NCBI GenBank assembly: GCA_964632355.1
Contig: CAZWBW010000004.1
Coordinates: 1-54,514 of the forward strand
Length of the DNA stretch: 54,514 bases
Direction: 5' to 3'
From: JALOAP01 sp964632355
GTDB lineage: Bacteria > Chloroflexota > Dehalococcoidia > Tepidiformales > Tepidiformaceae
Shown: one piece after another, positions 41,625 through 49,731 of the stretch
Layout: every line of letters starts with the position of its first letter
Numbering within the stretch: the first letter of the stretch is position 1
The notes under the pieces: model-generated
Told to the model about the DNA's origin: nothing
The model's input: only the letters and a program-made list of their open reading frames with translations
Database searches by the model: none
Made by a program: the position numbers and the translations under genes

Positions 41625-42122
41625 GTGGAATCCACCTCGCCGATCGTTCGGCCGGCCGCCCGCGTCATCCTGTTCGACCCGGACGACCGTGTGCTGCTGT
41701 TCGAAGCGCGGGTACCGCCCCGCTCGAGGCCGACGCGCGTGCGCAGCATCTGGATCACGCCGGGAGGCGGAGTTCAGCCGGGCGAGACGTACGAAGACGC
41801 GGTGCGGCGGGAACTGTGGGAGGAGACGGGCCTCCGCGACGCCGTGCTCGGACCGTGCGTGTGGACCCGTGACCATGTGTTCGAGTGGGACGGACGTCTG
41901 ATCGACCAGCGCGAAAGGTATTATGTCGCGCGCTGCGAACGGTTCGAACTCGATGCCCGGAACTGGCAGCCCGAGGAGATGACCTTCCTGATGCGGCATC
42001 GGTGGTGGGCGATCGATGAGATCCTCACCGCGCCGGATGTGTTCGTGCCGGCGAACATGGGTACGGCGCTCAAGGAGTTGCTGCGTGGGTACCCCGCCGA
42101 ACCGATCCCGATGGGCGTTTGA
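41625..42122 (+). CDS. Nudix hydrolase
   Basis: 165 residues. The Nudix box is complete: GGVQPGETYEDAVRRELWEE followed by TGL (Gx5Ex7REUxEExGU). These enzymes cleave nucleoside diphosphates linked to another group; the substrate is not evident. The GTG at 41625 lies 6 nt after TAAGCT (41613-41618), so it is preferred to the GTG at 41619. queG starts right after the stop codon. Confidence 0.9.
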   Translation: MESTSPIVRPAARVILFDPDDRVLLFEARVPPRSRPTRVRSIWITPGGGVQPGETYEDAVRRELWEETGLRDAVLGPCVWTRDHVFEWDGRLIDQRERYYVARCERFELDARNWQPEEMTFLMRHRWWAIDEILTAPDVFVPANMGTALKELLRGYPAEPIPMGV

Positions 42123-43292
42123 ATGACCGGCGTCGCTGTGGACGTGAAAGCTCGGCTGGCGGCGATAGCACGGGAGCAGGGCTTCCCGCTGGTGCGGTTC
42201 GCACCGGCCGCGCCGCTGGTTGAAGCGCGGGCCGCAGCGCAGGAGCGGCGGGAAGCCGGCCACTTCGCCGATATGCGCTGGATGACCGGGGAATGGGTCG
42301 ACCGGGCCACCGACCCCGGGCGATTCCTCGAAGGGGCACGGACCGTGATGGTGGTCGCGCTCCCGTATGGGAACCGGAGCGAACGCCCCGGGGACGGCGT
42401 CGCGCGCGGGCAGATCGCCCGGTATGGGCGGGGGCGCGATTACCACCGCGTGTTCGAAAAGAAGCTTCGCCGAATCGCACGGGCAATTCGCGACGAACTC
42501 GGCGGGCAGGCGCGGGCAACGGTGGACTACGGACCGCTGCTCGAACGGCCGCTGGCGGCGGTATCGGGCATGGGGTGGCTCGGGAAATCGTCGATGTTGC
42601 TGGTGCCGGGCCTTGGGCCGTGGGTGCTGCTCGGGGCAATCGCGACGGACCTCGAGGTCGAACCCGACGAACCGCTACGGAAAAGTTGCGGAAGCTGCAC
42701 CCGGTGCATCGTGGCGTGTCCGACCGGCGCGATCTCGCCCGAGGGCGGCGTCGTCGACGCGCGGAGGTGCATCAGCTACCACACGATCGAGAACCGTGGG
42801 CCGATACCGCGCGAACTGCGAGCCAGCTTCGGGACCTGGATCTTCGGCTGCGACGATTGCCTGACCTCCTGCCCGGTCGGCCGGGAGGCGGTCGAGGGGT
42901 ACCCCGACTTCGCGCCCCGCTCACCCGACGAGGGCGAGCCGGAACTCGCCCCGCTGCTCGCGCTCTCCGAAGAGGAATTTCGCGAGCGGTTCCAGGGACG
43001 GCCAATCATGCGGGCGAAGCGCGATGGGTTCGTTCGCAACGTCTGCGTGGCGCTGGGGAACGCCGGGAACGCGGATGACGTGCCAGCGATCGTCACGGCG
43101 CTCGACGACCCGAGCCCGCTGGTGCGAGGACACGCCGCGTGGGCGCTTTCGCGCATGTTCGAACGCGCGGTGCTCGGCCCGGAGCAGGTGGCGTGGGCCG
43201 AGGCTGCGCTGGAGATCCGCCTCGCGCTGGAGCAGGACGATTTCGCGCGCGAGGAAATGGAGCTGGCACTCCAGCGTTTCCGGGCTATGTAA
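42123..43292 (+). CDS. queG: Epoxyqueuosine reductase
   Basis: 389 residues. Reduces epoxyqueuosine to queuosine in the tRNA wobble base, using cobalamin and two [4Fe-4S] clusters. MGWLGKSSMLLVPGLGPWV and the cluster motifs CGSCTRCIVACP and CDDCLTSCP are present, together with the CISYHTIENRG segment. The C-terminal region from about residue 300 is a HEAT-like repeat (NVCVALGNAGNADDVPAIV, then WALSRMFER), as in standard QueG. The ATG touches the Nudix stop. Confidence 0.94.
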   Translation: MTGVAVDVKARLAAIAREQGFPLVRFAPAAPLVEARAAAQERREAGHFADMRWMTGEWVDRATDPGRFLEGARTVMVVALPYGNRSERPGDGVARGQIARYGRGRDYHRVFEKKLRRIARAIRDELGGQARATVDYGPLLERPLAAVSGMGWLGKSSMLLVPGLGPWVLLGAIATDLEVEPDEPLRKSCGSCTRCIVACPTGAISPEGGVVDARRCISYHTIENRGPIPRELRASFGTWIFGCDDCLTSCPVGREAVEGYPDFAPRSPDEGEPELAPLLALSEEEFRERFQGRPIMRAKRDGFVRNVCVALGNAGNADDVPAIVTALDDPSPLVRGHAAWALSRMFERAVLGPEQVAWAEAALEIRLALEQDDFAREEMELALQRFRAM

Positions 43293-43358
43293 GGCAGCGG
43301 GCAAGGCACAGGAGGGCCTTTAGGCGATCGTCATGCGGATCGGGGTACCTTTGGTGCC

Positions 43359-44258
43359 ATGGAAGCTCGCATGGCACAAATCGTCGCGGGCCGCTACCGG
43401 CTCGAGCGGCTGCTCGGTTCGGGCGGAATGTCGGAGGTCTGGCTGGCCTACGACGAGGTGGCCGGCGAGCGGGTGGCGCTGAAGCGCGTGCTCCCGGGTG
43501 GCGGTAGCGAAGCGCGGGACGCGTTGCTTCGCGAGGCGGAAATCGGGCTGCGGCTCCACCACCCGAACATCGTCGCGGTGCTCGATAGCGGCAACGACGG
43601 CGGGCAGCCGTACCTCGTAACCGAATACGTCGAGGGGCCATCGCTACGCGAGCTGCTGACGTGGCGCGGACGGCTCCCCGAAGGCGACGTGGTCGAGATC
43701 GGCCGTGCGGCGTCGGCGGCGCTGGCGCACGCGCACAGCCGCGGGATCCTGCACAACGACCTCAAGCCAGAGAACATCCTGCTCGGCGCAGCGGGGCCGA
43801 AGATCGCCGATTTCGGTGCGGCATCGAGCCTGACAGAGACGGTTGGCCCGCACCGCGCGCGGGAACTTATGGGCACGATCGCCTACCTCGCACCCGAGGT
43901 GCTGCGCGGGGAGGAACCTTCGCCGAGGTCGGACATCTATGCGCTGGGGCTAACACTGTACGAAGCAGCCGCGGGGCGCCTGCCCTTCCCCGGTGCCACG
44001 CCGGCGGCAGTAGCGGGCCAACGGCTTTCGCAACCGGCACCGCTGCTGCGCACGTTCGCGCCGAACGTGACACCGACGCTCGAAGGTACGTTGGCGCGGG
44101 CGCTGCAGGTCGAACCGTCACTCCGGTTCGCGAACGCGGGAGCGTTCGCGGCAGCGCTGACCAGCGGGCCAATCGTGAGCCACCCAACGGTGGTGATTCG
44201 CCGCAATCCCGCTCGCGGAGAGCGCCTGCGAGCCCTTCGCGGTTTTTTTGCACCATGA
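43359..44258 (+). CDS. Ser/Thr protein kinase, catalytic domain (3' end altered by chimera)
   Basis: PknB-type (Hanks) kinase: LLGSGGMSEVWLA (P-loop), VALKRVL (Lys), ILHNDLKPENI (catalytic loop), ADFGAAS (Mg loop) and GTIAYLAPE. The catalytic loop reads HND where HRD is usual, so this is a non-RD kinase. TACCTT is 7 nt before the ATG (leaderless type). The frame ends at 44258, but codons after 44220 come from unrelated sequence. Joined at the 20-bp repeat to the part at 44456, it becomes a 437-residue single-pass membrane kinase. Confidence 0.9.
   Translation: MEARMAQIVAGRYRLERLLGSGGMSEVWLAYDEVAGERVALKRVLPGGGSEARDALLREAEIGLRLHHPNIVAVLDSGNDGGQPYLVTEYVEGPSLRELLTWRGRLPEGDVVEIGRAASAALAHAHSRGILHNDLKPENILLGAAGPKIADFGAASSLTETVGPHRARELMGTIAYLAPEVLRGEEPSPRSDIYALGLTLYEAAAGRLPFPGATPAAVAGQRLSQPAPLLRTFAPNVTPTLEGTLARALQVEPSLRFANAGAFAAALTSGPIVSHPTVVIRRNPARGERLRALRGFFAP
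44201..44220 (+). repeat. 20-bp direct repeat, copy 1 (chimera junction)
   Basis: CCGCAATCCCGCTCGCGGAG, identical to 44455-44474 just after the N run. Both copies are read in the frame that encodes RNPARG of the kinase, so they are the same genomic site seen twice. Confidence 0.9.
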
Positions 44259-44454
44259 ATTCCTTGCGCGGTCGATGCACTTCAATCGCCGGCATGTTCC
44301 TCTCCCCTTTTGCCCATTGTCAATGCCGAACTGTTCTTCATTGGTATCTTCCCATATTCCCGCCGGCGTTTCAACAGCCCGGGCTCCGCAACCCGGCCGG
44401 CCGCCTTTTGACCTGTATCCCCTTCGCTCAGCTCTCTGCGCCGANNNNNNNNNN
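44221..44454 (-). other. Probable chimeric contig end: 5' end of an ABC-transporter ATPase gene, plus gap
   Basis: 224 bp of lower-GC DNA followed by 10 N (44445-44454). On the minus strand an ATG at 44295, preceded by GGGGAGAGGAAC, opens MPAIEVHRPRKEFMVQKNRE and GLAGA, which resembles the N-terminus of ABC-2-type ATP-binding proteins. It runs straight into the kinase at the 20-bp repeat, after which the frame is meaningless. Removing 44221-44474 restores one continuous kinase. Misassembly is the simplest reading; a strain-specific insertion is the alternative. Confidence 0.6.
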
Positions 44455-44474
44455 CCGCAATCCCGCTCGCGGAG
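44455..44474 (+). repeat. 20-bp direct repeat, copy 2 (chimera junction)
   Basis: Second exact copy of the 20-mer at 44201-44220, at the first bases after the gap. Confidence 0.9.
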
Positions 44475-44926
44475 CACACCGGCAAGAGCCGGCGGCCGCG
44501 AGTTCGGGCGGCCGGGGCGGGAAGCTGTTCGGATTTGTCCTGGTGGCGCTCCTCCTTGGGGGCGGCGCGCTGGCCTTCGTGCTCGCGTCACGGGACAACG
44601 AACCAGCGAACGACGACCGGGTCGAGCACATCGCAGAGACCCCCACACCCGAGCCGCCAACGCCGACCCCTACGGCAACGGCCACGCCAACCGAAGTCCC
44701 GGACGATGCGGGCGAGGATGGAGACGACGATCGCCGCGGGCGAGGCCGCAACCGGGGCCGGGGCAACTCCGACGACCGTGACGACGGGGAGGACCGGCGC
44801 ATCCCGATTCCGATTCCGCGCGAGTGGATCGAGTCGTCACCGGAGTCGGCGAGGGACGCGCTGGGCCGCATCTGGGAGAACGTGCAGGACGCCATCGAAC
44901 GCGAATGGCGGAACCGCACCGAGTGA
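44456..44926 (+). CDS. Ser/Thr protein kinase, membrane anchor and extracellular tail (partial)
   Basis: 156 residues continuing the kinase: a short basic juxtamembrane stretch, one membrane helix (LFGFVLVALLLGGGALAFVL), a Thr/Pro linker (TPTPEPPTPTPTATATPT), a highly charged Asp/Arg/Gly tract (DDDRRGRGRNRGRGNSDDRD), the IPIPIPREW motif and a final amphipathic helix ending WRNRTE. There are no PASTA or WD repeats. The partial frame has no start of its own. The next gene, a CoA-transferase, begins 50 bp later. Confidence 0.85.
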   Translation, partial: RNPARGAHRQEPAAASSGGRGGKLFGFVLVALLLGGGALAFVLASRDNEPANDDRVEHIAETPTPEPPTPTPTATATPTEVPDDAGEDGDDDRRGRGRNRGRGNSDDRDDGEDRRIPIPIPREWIESSPESARDALGRIWENVQDAIEREWRNRTE

Positions 44927-44976
44927 GCCGGGCGCGTGCAGAGACCACTCGTGCGCTCCTCGACTACTATAGGCTC

Positions 44977-46194
44977 GTGACTGCGCCAGACCGTCTTCGA
45001 CCGATCGCACCTCTCTCCGGCATTCGCGTCCTCGACTTCACGTGGGCACTCGCGGGCCCGTTCGGCACGATGCAACTCGCCGACCTGGGCGCCGAAGTCG
45101 TGAAGGTGGAATACCCGGACAACGACGAGAAGCAGCGCGGCTTCGGTCCGTACTACCAGGGGATATCGACGTTCTTCTTCAGCGCGAACCGGGGCAAGCG
45201 CGGGATCTGCATCGACTTCAAGACCGAGGCGGGCAAGGAGCTCGTGAAGCGGCTGGTGCGCGAAGCGGACGTGCTCACCCACAACTTCCGCCCGGGCGCG
45301 ATGGAGCGCGCCGGCCTCGGCTACGAAGACCTCAAGAAAGAGAACCCGATGCTGATCTACGCGGCACTCAGCGGGTTCGGGCAGAACGGTCCGTACAGTT
45401 CGCTGCCGGCGGTCGACGCGGTTGCGCAGGCGATGGGCGGCACGATGAGCCTGAACGGCGAGAAGGACGGCCCGCCGATGCGGGTGGGAGTGAGCATCGG
45501 AGACATGGTCGGAGGTCTGTACTTCGCGCTCGGCATCCTTGCGGCGATTCGTGCCCGCGAGCTCACGGGCAGGGGCCAGTTCCTCGACGTCGCCTTGATG
45601 GAAGCGCAGATGGCCCTGTGCGAAAACGCGATCGTTCGGCATTCGGCGTTCAACGAACACCCGACCCGGCAGGGGAGCCGCCATGCCCTGCTCGCACCGT
45701 TCGGCCCGTTCCCCACGAAGGACGGCTGGATCGTTATCGCGAACGTGAAGGAGTGGGAGCTGTTCTGCGCGCTCATCGACCGCGACGACATGGCGTTCGA
45801 CGAGCGATTTTCGACGAACCGCGCCCGGCTCGAGAACATCGATGCGCTCGAGGAGGGGCTGAACGAAGCGCTCCGCAAGAAGACCACGGACGAATGGTTC
45901 GCCATCCTCCAGCCGGCGAACGTCGCCTCCATCGGCAAGGTGAATACCATCGCGGACCTGTTCGACGACCCGCACGTGGCTGCGCGAAACATGCTGGTCG
46001 ACATCCCGATGCCGTACGGGAAGGAAGGCACGCTGAAGCTGCCGAACTCGCCCATCCACCTTTCGGAGACGCCCACGCAGGTCGGGAAGCCGATGCCCGA
46101 ACACGGCGGCGACACCGACGACGTCCTGCAGGCGTGGGCAGGGCTGAAGCCCGAGGAGATCGCGAAACTCCGCGACGAGGGCGTGGTGAAGTAG
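44977..46194 (+). CDS. CaiB/BaiF family III CoA-transferase
   Basis: 405 residues, full length. LSGIRVLDFTWALAGPFGTM, LADLGAEVVKVE, SANRGKRGICIDFKTEAGKE and the active-site LPAVDAVAQAMGG, with the catalytic Asp present, unlike the pair at 37945-40187. It moves CoA between carboxylic acids. TACTAT (44965-44970) is 6 nt before the GTG at 44977, a leaderless start that also gives the natural N-terminus. Substrate unknown. Confidence 0.93.
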   Translation: MTAPDRLRPIAPLSGIRVLDFTWALAGPFGTMQLADLGAEVVKVEYPDNDEKQRGFGPYYQGISTFFFSANRGKRGICIDFKTEAGKELVKRLVREADVLTHNFRPGAMERAGLGYEDLKKENPMLIYAALSGFGQNGPYSSLPAVDAVAQAMGGTMSLNGEKDGPPMRVGVSIGDMVGGLYFALGILAAIRARELTGRGQFLDVALMEAQMALCENAIVRHSAFNEHPTRQGSRHALLAPFGPFPTKDGWIVIANVKEWELFCALIDRDDMAFDERFSTNRARLENIDALEEGLNEALRKKTTDEWFAILQPANVASIGKVNTIADLFDDPHVAARNMLVDIPMPYGKEGTLKLPNSPIHLSETPTQVGKPMPEHGGDTDDVLQAWAGLKPEEIAKLRDEGVVK

Positions 46195-46251
46195 CTCCCG
46201 CCCAGGGCCTGTTCGTTCGGCGCACTGCTCGGACTTTTGGCCCATATGTTT

Positions 46252-46278
46252 CGAAACCGTGAGCATGGCGCGGTTTCG
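46252..46278. promoter_or_regulatory. Inverted repeat upstream of TerB-like gene
   Basis: CGAAACCG and CGGTTTCG flank an 11-nt centre, about 8 bp before a TATGGT -10-like hexamer (46286-46291). It could be an operator or a small RNA hairpin; no T-run follows. Confidence 0.45.
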
Positions 46279-46313
46279 CGCGTGTTATGGTGCCTCGAAA
46301 AGGGAGGCGCCTC

Positions 46314-46883
46314 ATGGGACGCGACCGGCCACTTGAAGAACGCGGTGAGTCGCTGGAAGAGGAGTTCTTCCGGAAGCAGAACCAGGAAATCATCGCCCGG
46401 ATGCGGGCGGCCGAGGAGCGCGAGAGGGCGCGCGAGCACCTTCGCGCAGCCACGGGCATAGAAGACGTGGGGGTGCTCGACCGGCTGCTCGATGACGGCG
46501 TGACGCACGCGACGGTAACGGCGCTGGCGCTGGCGCCGCTGGTAGCGGTGGCGTGGGCCGACCGGCGACTCGAAGACCGGGAGCGACGCGCAGTGCTGCA
46601 CGAAGCCGACGATGCCGGCATCGAGCCGGGCACGCCGGAGCACGAACAGCTCCAGGCGTGGCTGCTGGAAGCGCCGGGCGCCGAACTGCTCTCGACGTGG
46701 AGCAACTACGCGCAGGGGATGATCAAGACGCTGCCCGAGCAGGACCGCGCCGACTTTTCCGCGACGGTGATGCGGCGCTGCCGGGCGGTCGCGCAGGCGG
46801 CGGGCGGGTTCGCCGGCATGGGACGTGTCTCGCCGGAGGAGCAGCGGGTCCTGGCGCAGGTGGAGGCGGCGCTCAAACCCTAG
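46314..46883 (+). CDS. TerB-like helical protein
   Basis: 189 residues, mostly helical. A charged N-terminal helix (EERGESLEEEFFRKQNQEII) is followed by LAPLVAVAWADRRLEDRERR and AVLHEADDAGI, the acidic pattern of TerB/DUF533-like domains that bind metal at the membrane. The family match is moderate. The ATG at 46314 has GGGAGG 6 nt upstream; an ATG at 46287 overlaps the probable -10. Its stop overlaps that of the M3 peptidase in CTAG. Confidence 0.6.
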   Translation: MGRDRPLEERGESLEEEFFRKQNQEIIARMRAAEERERAREHLRAATGIEDVGVLDRLLDDGVTHATVTALALAPLVAVAWADRRLEDRERRAVLHEADDAGIEPGTPEHEQLQAWLLEAPGAELLSTWSNYAQGMIKTLPEQDRADFSATVMRRCRAVAQAAGGFAGMGRVSPEEQRVLAQVEAALKP

Positions 46884-48874
46884 ACGTCTTCGAGACCGAG
46901 GCCGCGGAGGAAGGCATCGGAGTTGGGTTCGCGGCCAAGGAAGTCGCGCACGAGCTGGTCCCCGTCGACGGACCCGCCACGTTCGAGCACCGTCTTCCGG
47001 TAGTGGAGGCCAGTTTGGCGATCGAGCGGGCTGGTCTCCTCGAAACGCGTGTACATGTCGTCGCCGAAAACGTGCGACCAGAGATACCCGTAGTAGCCGG
47101 CGTCGTAGCCGAACAGATGGCCAAAGCTGGACTGGAAGTGGGTGCCTTCCGGGTAGGGGAAGCCGGTGATTTCGTGCAGCTCCCGGAGCTTCTTCGTGGT
47201 GTCGCCATCGAACCCGGGGGAGTGATACGCGAAATCGAGCGTCGCGAAGAAGATCTGACGGAGCGTGAGGACGCCCGAGTTCAGGTTCTTGGCCGCGATC
47301 ATCGACTGCAGCAGTTCGTTGGGCAGGGGTTCGCCGGTCTCGTGATGGCGCGCGAAGCTGCGTAGCACTTCGGGCTCCCAGCACCAGTGTTCGAGCATCT
47401 GTGAGGGCGCTTCGACAAAGTCGCGCTCGGTGGCCGTACCGCTGAACCGAGCCCGCTGCGCGCGCGTCAGCGTCTGGTGGAGGATGTGGCCGAACTCATG
47501 GAAGAGCGTAATGACTTCCGAGTGGCGGAGCAGCGAGGGTTGGTCGCCGGTGGGCTTGGTGAAGTTCGCGACGATAGCGCTCACGGGTCGCTGGTACGAA
47601 CCGTCGGGGCGCTGGCGGCCGCGGCGTAGCGTGAAGGCGGCGGCGTGCCCGTACTTGTTCGGCCGCGGGAACAGATCCATGTAGAAGCGGGCGAAGGGTT
47701 CGGCGCCTTCGGATGCGTCGGCTTCGTAGATGTCGAACGCCTGTACGTCGGGGTGCCACTTCGGCGCATCCGGGGCCGGACTGTAGCGAATGCCCAGCAT
47801 CGACTGCGTCGTCTGGAAAAGTCCATCGAGCACGGCGTCGAGCGGGAAGTACTTCGCAACTTCGAATTCGTCGACAGCGTACTTCGTCTTCAACAGGCGG
47901 TTGTGGTAGTAGCGCCAGTCCCAGATGTTCAGATCGTCGCGGCCGGTGTGTTCGCGGCGAGCTGCGCGGAGTTCTTCGAAGTCGCGTTCGGCCTTGCGTG
48001 CGACCTTTTCGCGCAGGTCGGCGAGGAAGGAGTCGACGCGCTGGCGGTCCTTCGCCATCCGTACCTCGACCCGGTAGGCGGCCCAGGAGTCGTAGCCGAG
48101 GAGCCGGGCGACTTCGTCGCGGAGGCGGATCGCCCGCTCGAGCCTGCGGACGTTTTCCTCGCCGCCCTTGCGCTGGTCCTTCAGGAAGAGCTCGCGGCGG
48201 AGGGCCTCATCCTCGGCGTTGGCCATGAACGGGTGGAGGTCGGGGTAATCGAGCGAAACGCGGTACTTTGTGTGGCCGTTCTCGTCGATGGTGCGCAGGC
48301 GGGAGATGTAGCTCTCGGGGAGGCCGGCGAGTTGATCGCGGGTGAGGGTCAGCCCGTCGTCCCAGTCATCGATGGCGTTGCGGAACTGGACGCCAATCTC
48401 GACGAGTTCATCGAAGATTTCGCGCACGCGGGCGCGCTGCTCGGGCGGGAGTTCGAAGCCGTTGCGGCGGTAGTCGCGGAGCTCGTGTTCGAGCAGGCGG
48501 GCATCTTCGCCGGTGAGCTGCCGCGCGGCCGGCGTGTCGCTGAAGGCACGGACGGCCGCATACAGGTCCTCGCGGAAGGCGAGGCCGACCATGTACTTGT
48601 CGAGTTCCTGGTCGAGTTCGCGGGCACGTTCCCGGAGCGCGTCGTCGGCGGAGACGTAGGCCATGAAGGCGTACGTGCCGGACGCCTGGGCGACGTGTTC
48701 GGTCGCCTCTTCGAGCGCGAGGAGTGTGTTTTCGAACGTTCGCTGGTCGTCGGGCACCGCGACGATGCGAGCGATCGCGTCGTCGCAGGCTGCCATCGCC
48801 TTGCGGCAGGCGTCAGCAAGAGACTCGGGGGTGAGGTTCTCGAAGTCGACGAGATCCAGCGAATCGGCAGTCAT
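46880..48874 (-). CDS. M3 family zinc oligopeptidase (thimet/Dcp type)
   Basis: 664 residues, a cytoplasmic metallopeptidase cutting short peptides. The zinc motif is HEFGHILHQ, with the third ligand Glu in DFVEAPSQMLEHW. YHSPGFDGDT and FPYPEGTHFQSSFGHLFGYD are typical C-terminal segments. The ATG at 48874 has CTGGAGG 5 nt upstream; the longer frame to 49042 is not family-like. There is no signal sequence. Confidence 0.94.
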   Translation of the reverse strand: MTADSLDLVDFENLTPESLADACRKAMAACDDAIARIVAVPDDQRTFENTLLALEEATEHVAQASGTYAFMAYVSADDALRERARELDQELDKYMVGLAFREDLYAAVRAFSDTPAARQLTGEDARLLEHELRDYRRNGFELPPEQRARVREIFDELVEIGVQFRNAIDDWDDGLTLTRDQLAGLPESYISRLRTIDENGHTKYRVSLDYPDLHPFMANAEDEALRRELFLKDQRKGGEENVRRLERAIRLRDEVARLLGYDSWAAYRVEVRMAKDRQRVDSFLADLREKVARKAERDFEELRAARREHTGRDDLNIWDWRYYHNRLLKTKYAVDEFEVAKYFPLDAVLDGLFQTTQSMLGIRYSPAPDAPKWHPDVQAFDIYEADASEGAEPFARFYMDLFPRPNKYGHAAAFTLRRGRQRPDGSYQRPVSAIVANFTKPTGDQPSLLRHSEVITLFHEFGHILHQTLTRAQRARFSGTATERDFVEAPSQMLEHWCWEPEVLRSFARHHETGEPLPNELLQSMIAAKNLNSGVLTLRQIFFATLDFAYHSPGFDGDTTKKLRELHEITGFPYPEGTHFQSSFGHLFGYDAGYYGYLWSHVFGDDMYTRFEETSPLDRQTGLHYRKTVLERGGSVDGDQLVRDFLGREPNSDAFLRGLGLEDV

Positions 48875-49005
48875 CCAGGCCTCCAGGTGCGTGGCGGGTG
48901 ATCGCCAGCGTAGCGGCTGGGCCCAGCCGAACGCGAGGGACGAACCGGTGCGTGGCCGGTGAATGGACGGTCGGGTGAGCGAGCGGCGATACGTGAGATG
49001 CCGGA

Positions 49006-49686
49006 CTACTCGCCGGCAGCCTCGCGTTGGCGCATCTGCCATTCGAGCACGAAGGGGTTGTGCTTCTTTTCGAACCCGATCTGCGTCTGCTCCATGTGGC
49101 CCGGGAGGACGATCGTCTCGTCGGGCAGGGTCAGGAGCTTGTTGCAGATGCTCTCCATCTCCTGTTCGAAGCTCCCGCCCGGGAGGTCGGTCCGGCCGAT
49201 GGAGCCGCGGAAGAGGGTGTCGCCGCTGAAAAGCATCCCTTCGGTGTAGAAGCTGACGCTGCCCTGGGTGTGGCCGGGCGTCGCGATCACGCGGAGCTGG
49301 AGCCCATCGACCTCGATGACGTCGCCGTCCTGGATGAACGCATGGGGATCGGGCGGCGCCTGGCCTGGGTCAAGTCCGAAGCGCGCGGCGGAGGCATGGA
49401 ACCCATGCCGCAGCAGGTCGAGGTCGCCCTGGTGGAGGAGGAACTTCGCGCCCGTGGCGTTGTGAACGCCATGGACGCCGAGGACGTGATCGATGTGGGC
49501 GTGGGAGTTCGCGATGAGCTTGATCCGCACACCCATGTCCCGCGCGAGGGCCAGGATCTCGTCCGGCTGGTCGCCGGGGTCGATGCAGATGGCCTCGCCG
49601 GTGCGGCGATTACCGATAACCCAGCAGTTTTCCTGAAAGACGCCCACGACGATGCCGCGGACCATGAGCTCGTTCGCAACTTCCAT
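49006..49686 (-). CDS. MBL-fold metallo-hydrolase, glyoxalase II-like
   Basis: 226 residues. The metal motif is SHAHIDHVLG (HxHxDH), with TPGHTQGSV, FSGDTLFRGSIGRTDLPGG and VLPGHMEQT giving the remaining ligands. This is the glyoxalase II/YcbL-like subgroup that cleaves thioesters. The ATG at 49686 is preceded by TATGCT with a 7-nt spacer (leaderless type); the in-frame ATG at 49698 lies inside that box. Confidence 0.92.
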   Translation of the reverse strand: MEVANELMVRGIVVGVFQENCWVIGNRRTGEAICIDPGDQPDEILALARDMGVRIKLIANSHAHIDHVLGVHGVHNATGAKFLLHQGDLDLLRHGFHASAARFGLDPGQAPPDPHAFIQDGDVIEVDGLQLRVIATPGHTQGSVSFYTEGMLFSGDTLFRGSIGRTDLPGGSFEQEMESICNKLLTLPDETIVLPGHMEQTQIGFEKKHNPFVLEWQMRQREAAGE

Positions 49687-49731
49687 AGTGCCAAGCATAC
49701 AGGTCTGCGATGGCTTCGGGGCGTGGGGAGT

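Noticed and set aside
44428..46266. Open frame of about 610 codons on the minus strand
   Set aside because: It crosses an N gap and is the antisense of the CoA-transferase at 44977, which has full family motifs.
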